Source: Candidatus Kerfeldbacteria bacterium
GTDB lineage: Bacteria; Patescibacteriota; Patescibacteriia; SBBC01; JACPUP01
Length of the DNA stretch: 12,636 nt
Assembly (NCBI GenBank): GCA_016192205.1
Contig: JACPUP010000013.1
Coordinates: forward strand, 1 to 12,636
Direction of reading: 5' to 3'
Part shown: positions 1-7,094 of the stretch, piece by piece
Position numbering within the stretch: the stretch's first letter is position 1
Layout of the letters: each line of letters starts with the position of its first letter
Notes under the pieces: generated by a model
The model's input: the letters and a program-made list of their open reading frames with translations, nothing else
What the model was told of the DNA's origin: nothing
The model's database searches: none
Made by a program: the position numbers and the translations under genes

Positions 1-278
1 ACCACCGTCCGCACCGCCCACCAGCCAGCCAGCACCATGACTGCAACGGATGGGATAAAACCCCAGCCGTTTGGGATGAGTCCCATGAAAAACAGGACAA
101 ACAAGAATGGGCCGACCAGTAATGCGTCTGGGAGAGCGTCAGTCATGCACTGTCCGGAGGAAACCAAACGTTCTTCTGGCCCAATGGAACAGAGCGCAGC
201 AACGCCCAGCAGACCGACCAAGAGGTACGTAACGGCGGTTCCGACCAGAATGAGCGTCCACCGCGCGCGGGCAGACAT
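1..278 (-). CDS. Hypothetical small membrane protein, partial (C-terminus beyond window edge)
   Basis: I do not recognise this gene. An open frame of 92 codons runs from the ATG at 278 off the left edge without a stop. The visible protein starts with a short basic stretch (MSARARW). It then has a hydrophobic segment at about residues 8-29, a polar loop at 30-52 with cysteines at 30 and 44, and two more hydrophobic segments at about 53-68 and 74-88. This looks like a multi-pass inner-membrane protein with a possible disulphide in its first loop. It starts 37 bases after the secY stop, on the same strand, where many bacteria have adk, map, infA or rpmJ; none of these is visible. No clear Shine-Dalgarno is present. 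The base before the ATG is G, so it lacks the T seen before the operon genes. It could be co-transcribed with secY or be the first gene of another unit. The absence of stop codons and the coherent membrane pattern support it being real. Confidence 0.6.
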   Translation of the reverse strand, partial: MSARARWTLILVGTAVTYLLVGLLGVAALCSIGPEERLVSSGQCMTDALPDALLVGPFLFVLFFMGLIPNGWGFIPSVAVMVLAGWWAVRTV

Positions 279-309
279 CCCTATGCCCCACGCCCTATGC
301 CCTATGCCC
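279..309. repeat. Heptamer tandem repeat after secY
   Basis: On the minus strand this is about 4.4 copies of the 7-base unit GGGCATA (one copy reads GGGCGTG), filling nearly the whole gap between the secY stop and the next ATG. A 7-base period cannot hold a reading frame, and the frames through it meet TAG, so it is non-coding. A shorter version of the same repeat lies just after the rpsJ stop at 10657-10679. Confidence 0.75.
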
Positions 310-315
310 TTCCCG

Positions 316-1593
316 TCAGAACCCCTCATACTCCCGCACGATCAGCTGGGCTTCGACTTGTTTCACGGTCTCAATGACTACCGATACGACGATCAGCAGC
401 GACGTGCCGCCGAGCGCCAGATTGCCCACCGTGAAGGCGCGCTGCACTACGAGCGGCAGCACGGCAATGACACCTAAGAACAGCGCACCGGCCAAGATAA
501 TGCGGTTCGACACGTACTGGAGGTACTCGGTCGTCTGCGTGCCCGGCCGAATTCCGGGAACGAACCCGCCCTGCTGCTGCAAATTTTCGGCAATCCGCTG
601 CGGGTGGAATATGACCGCTGTGTAAAAATACGTGAACGCCACGACCAGGATGAAATAGATGGCGCCGTAGAAGAAACCGGTCGAGTTGAAAAGGTTCACC
701 GTGCCCTGCGCCACCGTCGCAATGAAGGCCGAGGACGAGTTCACGAAAAACTGCGCAATGAGCGGCGGGAACAGCACGAGCGAGATGGCGAAGATGATGG
801 GAATGACGCCAGCTTGGTTCACGCGCATGGGCAAGTGGCTGTCCACCCCGCCGTAGACGCGCATGCCACGCACCCGCCGCGCGTAGCTCACGGGGATGTT
901 GCGCTGCGCTTCCGTCACGTAGACGACACCAGCGATGGTCACGAGGCCCAAGACGAGGAAGCCGACCCAGGTGAAAAGCTGGGACGGGTTAAAGGTCGCG
1001 ATGGCGCGCTGGACGCCCAAAGGCAGGCTTGCCACGATGCCGGCGAAGATGATGAGCGAAATGCCGTTGCCGATTTTCTTTTCCGTGATGAGCTCGCCGA
1101 TCCACATGAGGAGCGTGGTGCCGGCAGTGACGGTCACAATCGCGGTCACGAACTCAAAGACGGTGAACTCGCCGATAATCCCCCGCCCCTGCTGCTTGAG
1201 CAACGTGATGGTGGCGTAGCTCTGGAGGATGGCCATGGGGACGGTGAGCAACCGCGTCCACTGGTTAATCCGCTGCCGGCCTTGCTCGCCTTCCTTCTGC
1301 ATCTCCTCGAGCTTCGGGATAATCATGGTGAGCAGTTGCATGATGATGGACGCGGTGATGTACGGCCCAACGCCCAACATGACAACGGAAAAGTTCTCCA
1401 GGGCTCCGCCCGAGAAGATGTTCAAGAGCCCGAGGAGCTGGTTGGACCCGAAGAACTCCCGCAGGCTTTCGATGTCGACACCGGGAATCGGCACGTGCGC
1501 AGCGATGCGGAACACGAACAGCATGCCGAGAACGAACACAATCCGGTTGCGGATGTCTCGGACGCGCCAGAGCTGGGAGAGTTTCTCCACCAT
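316..1593 (-). CDS. secY: Protein translocase subunit SecY
   Basis: SecY is the pore-forming subunit of the SecYEG channel in the cytoplasmic membrane. It passes unfolded preproteins outward with SecA and inserts membrane proteins co-translationally. At 425 residues it is close to the usual length. Landmarks are HVPIPGVD after the first membrane segment (33-40), the helix-2 segment GVGPYITASIIMQLL (74-88), the basic loop before RLLTVPM (114-120), KIGNGISLIIF (173-183), the cytoplasmic loop RRVRGMRVYGG (239-249) with LPMRVNQAGVIPIIFA (254-269), and the ribosome/SecA-contacting loop FHPQRIAENLQQQGGFVPGIRPG (329-351). About ten membrane segments are present. The ATG at 1593 follows the rplO stop by 3 bases (TGACCTATG). 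No Shine-Dalgarno is seen, so translation is probably coupled to rplO. It is the last recognised gene of the cluster, and no terminator follows it in view. Confidence 0.98.
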   Translation of the reverse strand: MVEKLSQLWRVRDIRNRIVFVLGMLFVFRIAAHVPIPGVDIESLREFFGSNQLLGLLNIFSGGALENFSVVMLGVGPYITASIIMQLLTMIIPKLEEMQKEGEQGRQRINQWTRLLTVPMAILQSYATITLLKQQGRGIIGEFTVFEFVTAIVTVTAGTTLLMWIGELITEKKIGNGISLIIFAGIVASLPLGVQRAIATFNPSQLFTWVGFLVLGLVTIAGVVYVTEAQRNIPVSYARRVRGMRVYGGVDSHLPMRVNQAGVIPIIFAISLVLFPPLIAQFFVNSSSAFIATVAQGTVNLFNSTGFFYGAIYFILVVAFTYFYTAVIFHPQRIAENLQQQGGFVPGIRPGTQTTEYLQYVSNRIILAGALFLGVIAVLPLVVQRAFTVGNLALGGTSLLIVVSVVIETVKQVEAQLIVREYEGF

Positions 1594-1596
1594 AGG

Positions 1597-2082
1597 TCAT
1601 TCGGCAGTCGGTCGGGGTCGGGGCCGGCGAGTCGGTCGCGGCGCGAGAATCGCTTGTCCGCCTGCTTGCTGTATAGCACGGAGTGCGCTGGCAGAAAACC
1701 GGTGCGCGATGACCGTCAATGCCTTATCGAGTTTGTCAACGCCGCCCAACACGACGAACGTGCGCTCATTCGGCGGCAAGAGTTTTTTGGCGATGACTGC
1801 GTCGCGAGTCACCCGCGCGCCAGCGTCGAAGTGTTTGACCAATTGCGCCAATGACACGGGCTGCGGTTTCGTCGTTTTCGCCACGGTCATCCCGCGCACT
1901 TTGGGGATGCGCTGGAACAATGCTTTGAGGCTGCGTCGGGCAATCCCGCGACGACCGCCGGTCCGCGCGCGTTGGCCCTTGATGCCGCGACCAGCGTACG
2001 TCCCCAAGCCTGAGCCGTGTCCGCGGCCGCGCCGCTTGCGAGCCGTTCGCCCTGGATTTGGCAATTCGTGCAATCCCACCAT
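1597..2082 (-). CDS. rplO: 50S ribosomal protein L15
   Basis: L15 is a late-assembly protein of the large subunit that binds 23S rRNA near the central protuberance. The 161-residue protein has the typical glycine/arginine-rich N-terminal extension that threads into rRNA (R-KRRGRGHGSGLGTYAGRGIKGQ at about 13-37), a GG-RR stretch (42-46) and the globular C-terminal domain. It ends in an Arg/Pro-rich tail (about 148-161), a little longer than usual. The ATG at 2082 is reached 3 bases after the rpsE stop (TAGTCTATG), with an AGGAG ribosome site at 2089-2093 six bases away. The usual neighbour rpmD (L30) is absent between rpsE and this gene. Confidence 0.97.
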   Translation of the reverse strand: MVGLHELPNPGRTARKRRGRGHGSGLGTYAGRGIKGQRARTGGRRGIARRSLKALFQRIPKVRGMTVAKTTKPQPVSLAQLVKHFDAGARVTRDAVIAKKLLPPNERTFVVLGGVDKLDKALTVIAHRFSASALRAIQQAGGQAILAPRPTRRPRPRPTAE

Positions 2083-2085
2083 AGA

Positions 2086-2643
2086 CTACTCCTGGCCAGT
2101 CGGTGTCGGGGCACGGTTGCTGCCCGAACGCACGCCGCGCAGCTTCCGGACGTCAGCCGGGAGCCGGAGCGAACGCAACGCTTCCATGACTGCGTAGACG
2201 TTGTTGATCTTATTCTGTGAACCGAGCATCTTGCCGACGACGTTCTGCACGCCGCCGAGTTCCAACACGATGCGCACCGGTCCACCCGCGATGACGCCGG
2301 TGCCTTTGGGGGCGGGCTTGAGCAAAATCTGGGCACCGCCGTACTTCACGCGAATGACGTGCGGAATCGTCTCGTTCTTCATGGGGATGCGCACGAGGCG
2401 CTTCTTCGCCTGGTTCACCGCTTTGTTGATCGCCATGGTCACGTCAACGCCTTTGGTGATACCGATGCCGACGCGCCCTTTGCCGTCGCCGATCGCGACA
2501 CAGGCGCGGAAGCGCATACGCTTCCCGCCGGCCATCACTCGGGTCACGCGGGCGAGGTCAACAACCTTCTGCTCAAATTCCTTTGGCTCGCTGCGTCGAT
2601 CGCGCTGCCTCCGGCCGCCGGTTCGTCGTCCAACATGCTTCAT
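2086..2643 (-). CDS. rpsE: 30S ribosomal protein S5
   Basis: S5 is a small-subunit protein of the decoding region and mRNA entry path, important for fidelity. The 185-residue protein has a basic N-terminal tail (1-20), the double-stranded-RNA-binding-like S5 domain from about residue 22 (FEQKVVDLARVTRVMAGGKR), the loop with GDGKGRVGIGITKG (52-65), and the C-terminal domain with LLKPAPKGTGVIAGG (107-121) and GSQNKINNV (141-149). The ATG at 2643 has a good Shine-Dalgarno, AAGGAG at 2652-2657, eight bases upstream and overlapping the rplR stop. Its TAG stop lies 3 bases before rplO. The C-terminal 20 residues are polar and poorly conserved. Confidence 0.98.
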   Translation of the reverse strand: MKHVGRRTGGRRQRDRRSEPKEFEQKVVDLARVTRVMAGGKRMRFRACVAIGDGKGRVGIGITKGVDVTMAINKAVNQAKKRLVRIPMKNETIPHVIRVKYGGAQILLKPAPKGTGVIAGGPVRIVLELGGVQNVVGKMLGSQNKINNVYAVMEALRSLRLPADVRKLRGVRSGSNRAPTPTGQE

Positions 2644-2655
2644 ACGCCGTACTCC

Positions 2656-3012
2656 TTAGAACTTCAATCCACCTTCGCGGGCACCCTCGGCGAGCGCCTG
2701 GACGCGTCCGTGGTAGCGGTACCGACCGCGATCGAACACCACGCGCGTAATCTTCTTGACGGCGGCTTGCTGCGCCAGCGCCTTCCCGACTGCCTTCGCG
2801 CGCTCGCCGGGTTTGCCGGTTGCGCCCAGCGTGAGGTCAGAAGCCGACGCGAGCGTGCGTCCGCTGACATCATCGATGAGCTGCGCGCTCATGTGCCTGG
2901 TGCTGCGGAAAACAGACAAGCGTGGCCGCGCGGCCGTACCCCGGACGCCCGCGCGGGTACGGACAGTGCGTCGCGTCCGGCGAATTCGCTTGATGAGCTG
3001 TTCCCTAGCCAT
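2656..3012 (-). CDS. rplR: 50S ribosomal protein L18
   Basis: L18 binds 5S rRNA and helps dock it, with L5, into the central protuberance. At 118 residues it has normal length. It shows the Arg-rich N-terminus (RIRRTRRTVRTR, 9-20), the conserved RPRLSVFRSTRH (29-40), the beta segment with QLIDD (44-48), and the C-terminal VVFDRGRYRYHGRVQALAEGAREGGLKF block. The ATG at 3012 is 3 bases past the rplF stop (TAATCTATG). A GGGAG lies seven bases upstream as a moderate ribosome site. It sits between rplF and rpsE as in most bacterial spc operons. Confidence 0.97.
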   Translation of the reverse strand: MAREQLIKRIRRTRRTVRTRAGVRGTAARPRLSVFRSTRHMSAQLIDDVSGRTLASASDLTLGATGKPGERAKAVGKALAQQAAVKKITRVVFDRGRYRYHGRVQALAEGAREGGLKF

Positions 3013-3015
3013 AGA

Positions 3016-3570
3016 TTAGCTCCCGGCTCCCGCGGCCTTCACGACCTTGCCGGCCTTGCGGCGAACCACTTCATCAACATAGCGGATCCCTTTGCCTTTG
3101 TACGGCTCGGGCTTACGGAGGCTGCGGATGTCTGCGGCCACGGCTCCGACCAGTTGTTTATCGATGCCCGTCACCACAATAACATTTTTCTCCACCTTGG
3201 CCTCGACCCCCTCCGGTAAGGGGAAGGCAACGGGGTGGGAGAAACCGAGGAACAGCTTGAGGGTTTTGCCGCCCGCTTCTGCCCGGTAGCCGACACCCTG
3301 CACTTCGAGCCGTTTCTCAAACCCTTTCGTCACGCCCGTCACCATGTTCTGGATGAGCACACGGAACAGGCCCCAGAGCGCACGGTCGTCCTTCACGTCA
3401 GGCTGCGCGACGGTGACGGCCGCGGCCCCAGCCTTGACCTCAACCGTAACGTGTTCGTGGAGGGGGAGGGAAAGCTCGCCTTTCGGGCCTTTCGCCGAAA
3501 CCGTCTGGCCGGACACCGTGAGCGTGACGCCGTCAGGGATGGGAATGGGAAGTCGTCCAATGCGTGACAT
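3016..3570 (-). CDS. rplF: 50S ribosomal protein L6
   Basis: L6 is a large-subunit protein near the sarcin-ricin loop and the factor-binding site. The 184-residue protein has the duplicated L6 fold. Visible markers are MSRIGRLPIPIPDGV (1-15), KGPKGELS (27-34), the first repeat ending near NMVTGVTKGFEKRLEVQGVGYRA, LGFSHPV (108-114), and the signature PEPYKGKGIRYVDEVVRRKAGK (154-175). The ATG at 3570 follows the rpsH stop as TAGTATG, one base apart. A GAGGTG Shine-Dalgarno lies at 3578-3583 with a seven-base gap, so this start is well supported. Confidence 0.98.
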   Translation of the reverse strand: MSRIGRLPIPIPDGVTLTVSGQTVSAKGPKGELSLPLHEHVTVEVKAGAAAVTVAQPDVKDDRALWGLFRVLIQNMVTGVTKGFEKRLEVQGVGYRAEAGGKTLKLFLGFSHPVAFPLPEGVEAKVEKNVIVVTGIDKQLVGAVAADIRSLRKPEPYKGKGIRYVDEVVRRKAGKVVKAAGAGS

Positions 3571-3571
3571 A

Positions 3572-3970
3572 CTAGTACACCTCGCAGAGCACTTCGCCGC
3601 CGACCTTCGCTTTGCGCGCGTCGTGGCTCGTCATGATGCCTTGGGAGGTCGAGAGGATAGCCAGCCCGATGTTGTTGAGCACGACGGGCATACGGTGCTG
3701 CCCCACGTAGACGCGACGGCCAGGCTTGCTGACGCGCTCCAGGTGCTGCAACACGGGTCGGCCGTCCGGTCCGTACTTCAGCTGAACCCTCAACAGCGGC
3801 CGCTGACCGTCTTGCTCAACGGTCGCACCGCTCAACCACCCTTCCTGGGTGAGGATTTCGGCGATCTCGTGCTTGACGCGCGAGTACGGAATGGACACGG
3901 TTGCCTTCCGTACGGTCAGGGCGTTGCGGATGCGCGTCAGCATGTCGGCGATCGGATCGGTCATCGGCAT
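3572..3970 (-). CDS. rpsH: 30S ribosomal protein S8
   Basis: S8 binds the central domain of 16S rRNA early in 30S assembly; in E. coli it also represses the spc operon through an mRNA site near rplE, which I have not identified here. The 132-residue protein matches the family length. It shows DPIADMLTRIRNA (5-17), IPYSRVKHEIAEIL (27-40), and the C-terminal rRNA-binding motif STSQGIMTSHDARK (107-120) followed by GGEVLCEVY. The chosen ATG at 3970 gives MPMTDPIAD and lies 4 bases after the rpsN stop (TAACCCTATG), with T at -1 like its neighbours. A second ATG at 3964 would drop two residues and cannot be excluded. There is no Shine-Dalgarno. Confidence 0.97.
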   Translation of the reverse strand: MPMTDPIADMLTRIRNALTVRKATVSIPYSRVKHEIAEILTQEGWLSGATVEQDGQRPLLRVQLKYGPDGRPVLQHLERVSKPGRRVYVGQHRMPVVLNNIGLAILSTSQGIMTSHDARKAKVGGEVLCEVY

Positions 3971-3974
3971 AGGG

Positions 3975-4163
3975 TTACCACGAGGCTTTACGGATACCCG
4001 GGATCTCGCCGCGGGTGGCAAGTTCACGGAAGCAGATGCGGCAGAGTTCGAAGTCACGGATGTACCCGCGCTTGCGGCCGCAACGCCAGCAGCGGTTCAC
4101 CTTCCGCGTGGAGTACTTCGGCGTGTGGATGAAGGTTTTTGCGTACTGGGATTTCTTCGCCAT
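3975..4163 (-). CDS. rpsN: 30S ribosomal protein S14, zinc-binding (type Z)
   Basis: S14 is a late-binding protein of the 30S head. This is the short, zinc-ribbon (C+) form: 62 residues with CWRC (25-28) and CRIC (41-44) as the four metal ligands, then the conserved RELATRGEIPGIRKASW end. It is the usual form in Gram-positive bacteria and many other lineages, in contrast to the ~100-residue zinc-free form of E. coli. The ATG at 4163 follows the rplE stop as TAGTATG. The frame stays open upstream inside rplE, but conservation begins at MAKKS. An AAAGGA stretch sits four bases before the start. Confidence 0.97.
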   Translation of the reverse strand: MAKKSQYAKTFIHTPKYSTRKVNRCWRCGRKRGYIRDFELCRICFRELATRGEIPGIRKASW

Positions 4164-4164
4164 A

Positions 4165-4824
4165 CTATCCTTTCCCCTTCTTCGCGGCGGCTTTCTCCCG
4201 CTTCGCAGCGGCGGCCCGCCCGCTGGCGAGGCTCGCCCGTTGGGCGGCCCGCTCACTGGGCAACATCCCCTCGGGCTCTTCAACCGCCGTGTCGCTGAAC
4301 GGCATCCCGAGTGCCGTGAGCAATGCCAGGGTCTCTTCCGGCCGCGTCGCCGTTGTCACGATGGTCACCTCGAGTCCGTGCAGCCGATCCACTTCGTCCG
4401 AGCGAATTTCCGGAAACACCGTATGCTCTTTGAAGCCGATGGTCAGCGTGCCGGCGGCCACCGCCTGCTTGCGCAAACCGCGGAAGTCGCGCACGCGCGG
4501 GAGCGTCACGTGGATGAGTTTGTCGAGGAACTCTTCCATGCGTTTGCCGCGGAGCGTCACCATGGCGCCGATGATTTGCCCTTGGCGCAGCTTGAAACTC
4601 GCGATCGACTGACGGGCTTTGGTCAGCACGGGCTTCTGACCGGTGATGCGGGTCAGTGTCTCGAGGACGGTTTGCTGGACGTTCGGATCCTTGGCCGCGC
4701 GACTCAAACCAACGTTCAACACAATCTTCACGACCTTGGGCAGCGCGTGCACATTCTCACGCCTCAAGGCTTTTTTGAGTTCGGGAACGACCTTGGTCTG
4801 GTAGCGGTCGCGGAGTCGCGTCAT
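4165..4824 (-). CDS. rplE: 50S ribosomal protein L5 with Ala/Lys-rich C-terminal tail
   Basis: L5 binds 5S rRNA and contacts the P-site tRNA and S13 across the subunit interface. The 219-residue protein has the full L5 core: RLRDRYQTKVVPELKK (3-18), VVKIVLNVGL (31-40), the ITGQKPVLTKARQSIASFKLR block (60-80), VTLRGKRMEEFLDKL (89-103), LPRVRDFRGL (108-117), and IGFKEHTVFPEI (129-140), ending near LLTALGMPF at 176. A tail of about 43 residues, rich in Ala, Lys and Glu, follows; the family usually ends near 180. The ATG at 4824 overlaps the rplX stop by four bases (ATGA). There is no Shine-Dalgarno, so translational coupling is likely. Confidence 0.97.
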   Translation of the reverse strand: MTRLRDRYQTKVVPELKKALRRENVHALPKVVKIVLNVGLSRAAKDPNVQQTVLETLTRITGQKPVLTKARQSIASFKLRQGQIIGAMVTLRGKRMEEFLDKLIHVTLPRVRDFRGLRKQAVAAGTLTIGFKEHTVFPEIRSDEVDRLHGLEVTIVTTATRPEETLALLTALGMPFSDTAVEEPEGMLPSERAAQRASLASGRAAAAKREKAAAKKGKG

Positions 4825-5126
4825 AGCGTTTCGTGGCAGCGGCGGCACACCCGTTCGAGACGATCCTTGGTTCGCTGGACGCCCAGCCGGGCCGCCCGGT
4901 TGCACTTCGGGCACACCATCATTACATTCGAAGCGTGCAGGGGTGCGGCGAACTGGATCCGCTGGCCTTTCTCGCCTTGCCGTCGGGCCCGGACGTTGCG
5001 CGTGCGCAGATTGAGATTCTCCACGACCACGCGGTTCGTCCGCGGCGAGACTTCAAGCACCTTGCCTTTCTTGCCTCGGTCTTTGCCGGTCAGGATCTTC
5101 ACGGTGTCGCCTTTCTTCAACAGCAT
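4821..5126 (-). CDS. rplX: 50S ribosomal protein L24 with zinc ribbon
   Basis: L24 is an assembly-initiator protein binding the 5' domain of 23S rRNA near the tunnel exit. The 101-residue protein begins with a KOW motif (LKKGDTVKILTGKDRGKKGKV, 3-23), then VVVENLNLRTRNVRARRQGEKGQ. It ends in a C-terminal zinc ribbon with CPKC (72-75) and CRRC (94-97), a variant found in many bacterial L24 proteins. The ATG at 5126 is nine bases past the rplN stop, one of the longer gaps in the run, with no clear Shine-Dalgarno but the usual T at -1. The final codons CTA-TGA provide the rplE start overlap. Confidence 0.97.
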   Translation of the reverse strand: MLLKKGDTVKILTGKDRGKKGKVLEVSPRTNRVVVENLNLRTRNVRARRQGEKGQRIQFAAPLHASNVMMVCPKCNRAARLGVQRTKDRLERVCRRCHETL

Positions 5127-5135
5127 AGGAATACG

Positions 5136-5507
5136 TTAGAGCACCTCGGGTGCGAGGGATGCAATCTTCGTGAACCCGCGGGTCTTCACTTCGCGCGCCA
5201 CGGGTCCGAAAATGCGGCTGCCCTTCGGCTCCTTGGACGCGCGGTCGATGATGACGCCGGCGTTCTCGGAGAAGCGGATGTACGACCCGTCGGCACGGCG
5301 AAACTCCTTGCGCTGGCGGACAATGACTGCGTGCACGACCTCGCCTTTCTTCACCAGGCCATGGGGAGCTGCTTCCTTGACCGAAGCCGTGATGAGGTCA
5401 CCGAGCTGGGCCCAGCGCTTGCGGTAGCCGCCGAGCACGCGGATGCACCGGAGCGACTTGGCGCCGGTATTGTCGGCCAGCGCGATAATGGAACGAGGTT
5501 GAATCAT
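5136..5507 (-). CDS. rplN: 50S ribosomal protein L14
   Basis: L14 is a universally conserved large-subunit protein that forms bridges to 16S rRNA. The 123 residues are near the standard length and very well conserved: MIQPRSIIALADNTGAKSLRCIRVLGG (1-27), GDLITASVKEAAPHG (36-50), VKKGEVVHAVIVRQRKEFRRADGS (52-75), IRFSENAGVII (77-87) and GSRIFGPVAREV (97-108). The ATG at 5507 overlaps the rpsQ stop by four bases. It has the best Shine-Dalgarno in the window, AGGAGG at 5515-5520, seven bases upstream inside rpsQ. Confidence 0.98.
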   Translation of the reverse strand: MIQPRSIIALADNTGAKSLRCIRVLGGYRKRWAQLGDLITASVKEAAPHGLVKKGEVVHAVIVRQRKEFRRADGSYIRFSENAGVIIDRASKEPKGSRIFGPVAREVKTRGFTKIASLAPEVL

Positions 5508-5791
5508 ACGGCGTCCTCCTGTGGCACCGCCCCAGATTCTTTATTCCCTATTCCTGCTTCGATTTTCCGTACCACGATCCAGCGCTTGTGGCGGGAGAGG
5601 GGCCGCGTTTCGGCAATCTCAACCAGGTCGCCGGTGTGAAACTGATTCTCCGGATTGTGTGCCTTGAACTTCGTCCGCACGCTGTACTGCTTGTGGTACC
5701 GCGGGTGGAGTTTCACGCGCTCCACCAAAACCACGGCGGTCTGCTGCATCGCGTCGGAGATAATCGTGCCAATGAGTCGTCGATTCATCAT
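5504..5791 (-). CDS. rpsQ: 30S ribosomal protein S17
   Basis: S17 is an early-assembly 30S protein with an OB fold binding the 5' domain of 16S rRNA. The 95 residues include RRLIGTIISDAMQQTAVVLVERVKLHPRY (4-32), KFKAHNPENQFHTGDLVEIAETRPLS (41-66) and KRWIVVRKIE (69-78). About 15 extra polar residues follow. Two consecutive ATGs exist: the first, at 5791, gives MMNRR and overlaps the rpmC stop as ATGA; the second, at 5788, would overlap by one base. I chose the first because it has T at -1, as do the neighbours. An AAGGAG lies 14 bases away, too far to be an ideal ribosome site. Confidence 0.96.
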   Translation of the reverse strand: MMNRRLIGTIISDAMQQTAVVLVERVKLHPRYHKQYSVRTKFKAHNPENQFHTGDLVEIAETRPLSRHKRWIVVRKIEAGIGNKESGAVPQEDAV

Positions 5792-5988
5792 ACGGCTGGA
5801 TGCTGCTCCTTCTCTTTGAGGACGGTCAAGAGGTGCGCAATGAACTGGCGTGCTTTGCGAATCTCCCGCACGTGCTTCAACTGCCCAACGTTCACGCGAA
5901 ACCGCAGGTCGCGCAAGTGTTCACGCTCGGCCGCGAGGAGCCGCGTGAGTTCAGGAGGATGTTTGGTACGGAGTTCGGACAGCTTCAT
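5788..5988 (-). CDS. rpmC: 50S ribosomal protein L29
   Basis: L29 is a small, helical large-subunit protein at the tunnel exit, next to L23, and contributes to docking of signal recognition particle, trigger factor and the Sec channel. The 66-residue protein is the usual two-helix hairpin: MKLSELRTKHPPELTRLLAAEREHLRDLRFRVNVGQL then HVREIRKARQFIAHLLTVLKEKE. The ATG at 5988 is 3 bases past the rplP stop (TAACGTATG) and lacks a Shine-Dalgarno. Its last codon, GTA, is read into the ATGA overlap that starts rpsQ. Confidence 0.95.
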   Translation of the reverse strand: MKLSELRTKHPPELTRLLAAEREHLRDLRFRVNVGQLKHVREIRKARQFIAHLLTVLKEKEQHPAV

Positions 5989-5991
5989 ACG

Positions 5992-6405
5992 TTAGGGCCG
6001 CTCGCGGGTGACAATCCGCGTCTTGACCGGGAGTTTGTGGCTCGCCAGCCGCATGGCTTCCTGGGCGGTTTTCTCGGTCACGCCATCGATTTCGAACAAA
6101 ATGGTGCCCGGCTTCACGATCGTCACGAAATGGTCGACCGGGCCTTTGCCGCCACCCATGCGGACCTCTGACCCCTTGAGGGTCACCGGCTTGTCAGGGA
6201 AAATGCGAATCCAGATTTTGCCGCCGCGCTGGACGAAGCGCGTGATGGCGCGCCGCGCCGCTTCGATCTGCCGGGCGGTCACCCAGCGGCCTTCGAGCGC
6301 TTTCAAACCCACGCTGCCGTGCGAGAGCGCCACCTTCTGGCTGGCGCGTCCGGTCACGCGCCCGCGGTGCCATTTCCGGTGTTTGACTTTCTTGGGCTGT
6401 AACAT
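5992..6405 (-). CDS. rplP: 50S ribosomal protein L16
   Basis: L16 is a late-assembly protein close to the A-site tRNA elbow and peptidyl transferase centre. The 137 residues match the family: MLQPKKVKHRKWHRGR (1-16), LKALEGRWVTARQIEAARRAITR (34-56), GGKIWIRIFPDKPVTLKG (61-78), RMGGGKGPVDHF (82-93) and KPGTILFEIDGV (98-109). In E. coli the Arg of the matching RMGKGKG loop is hydroxylated; that Arg (82) is kept here while the next Lys is replaced by Gly. The ATG at 6405 follows the rpsC stop as TAGTATG, with no nearby Shine-Dalgarno. Confidence 0.98.
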   Translation of the reverse strand: MLQPKKVKHRKWHRGRVTGRASQKVALSHGSVGLKALEGRWVTARQIEAARRAITRFVQRGGKIWIRIFPDKPVTLKGSEVRMGGGKGPVDHFVTIVKPGTILFEIDGVTEKTAQEAMRLASHKLPVKTRIVTRERP

Positions 6406-6406
6406 A

Positions 6407-7093
6407 CTAGACGTGGGCTCCGGCCGTGGCAGGCGTTGTCGCTGCCTCGATTGCAGGGGTCTCGAAAATCTCGCCGCGGTAAATCCACACTTTCACGCCG
6501 ATGGTACCGTAGGTGGTATGGGCGGTGCCGCGCGAGTACCGTATGTCCGCCCGCAGGGTGTGCAGCGGAAGCTTGCCTTGCACGAGCTTTTCGCGGCGGG
6601 CTATTTCCGCGCCGTTCAAACGGCCCGAGAGCATCACTTTCACGCCCTGGGCGCCGGCGCGCATGACGGCGTCAACCGCTTGCTTCATGACGCGGCGGAA
6701 CGGCAAGCGCTTCTCGATCTGGGACACCATGGTGCCGACGACGATCTGCGCGTCGAGATCGGGCTGGCGCACCTCCTGGATGTTCACGGTCACGGACACC
6801 TTCGGGTTTTTGACCAGCCGGCGAATGTCCTTGCGCAAGGCTTCGACGCCAGCGCCGCCGCGACCGATGACGACGCCGGGTTTGGAGGTCCAGAGCGTGA
6901 GCGTGAGGCCGTTGGCCGTCCGCTCAATCTCAATCTGCGCAATGCCGCCGTCCCGGACTTTGGTCATCACGTACTTGCGAATGCGCACGTCCTCGCGCAC
7001 GAGCGCAGCGTAGCCCTTCCGGGCGAACCACTTTGAGTTCCACGTCTGGTTGACGCCGAGGCGGAACGCCTTGGGATGCGTTTTTTGACCCAT
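6407..7093 (-). CDS. rpsC: 30S ribosomal protein S3
   Basis: S3 lies at the mRNA entry channel of the 30S head and takes part in mRNA unwinding. From the ATG at 7093 it has 228 residues: MGQKTHPKAFRLGV (1-14), the type II KH domain with GVVIGRGG (73-80), and the C-terminal domain with GVKVMLSGRLNGAEIARRE and LHTLRADIRYSRGTAHTTYGTIGVKVWIYRGE. A short Ala/Thr tail follows from about 211. The frame is open for 26 more codons upstream within rplV, but the conserved MGQK start and the TAGTATG junction fix the start at 7093. An AGGAGG lies twelve bases upstream, a rather long gap. Confidence 0.98.
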   Translation of the reverse strand: MGQKTHPKAFRLGVNQTWNSKWFARKGYAALVREDVRIRKYVMTKVRDGGIAQIEIERTANGLTLTLWTSKPGVVIGRGGAGVEALRKDIRRLVKNPKVSVTVNIQEVRQPDLDAQIVVGTMVSQIEKRLPFRRVMKQAVDAVMRAGAQGVKVMLSGRLNGAEIARREKLVQGKLPLHTLRADIRYSRGTAHTTYGTIGVKVWIYRGEIFETPAIEAATTPATAGAHV

Positions 7094-7094
7094 A

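Noticed and set aside
604..1854. A 416-codon plus-strand frame across secY and rplO
   Set aside because: Antisense shadow of conserved genes; the product is an unusual His/Asp/Glu-rich string with no recognisable fold.
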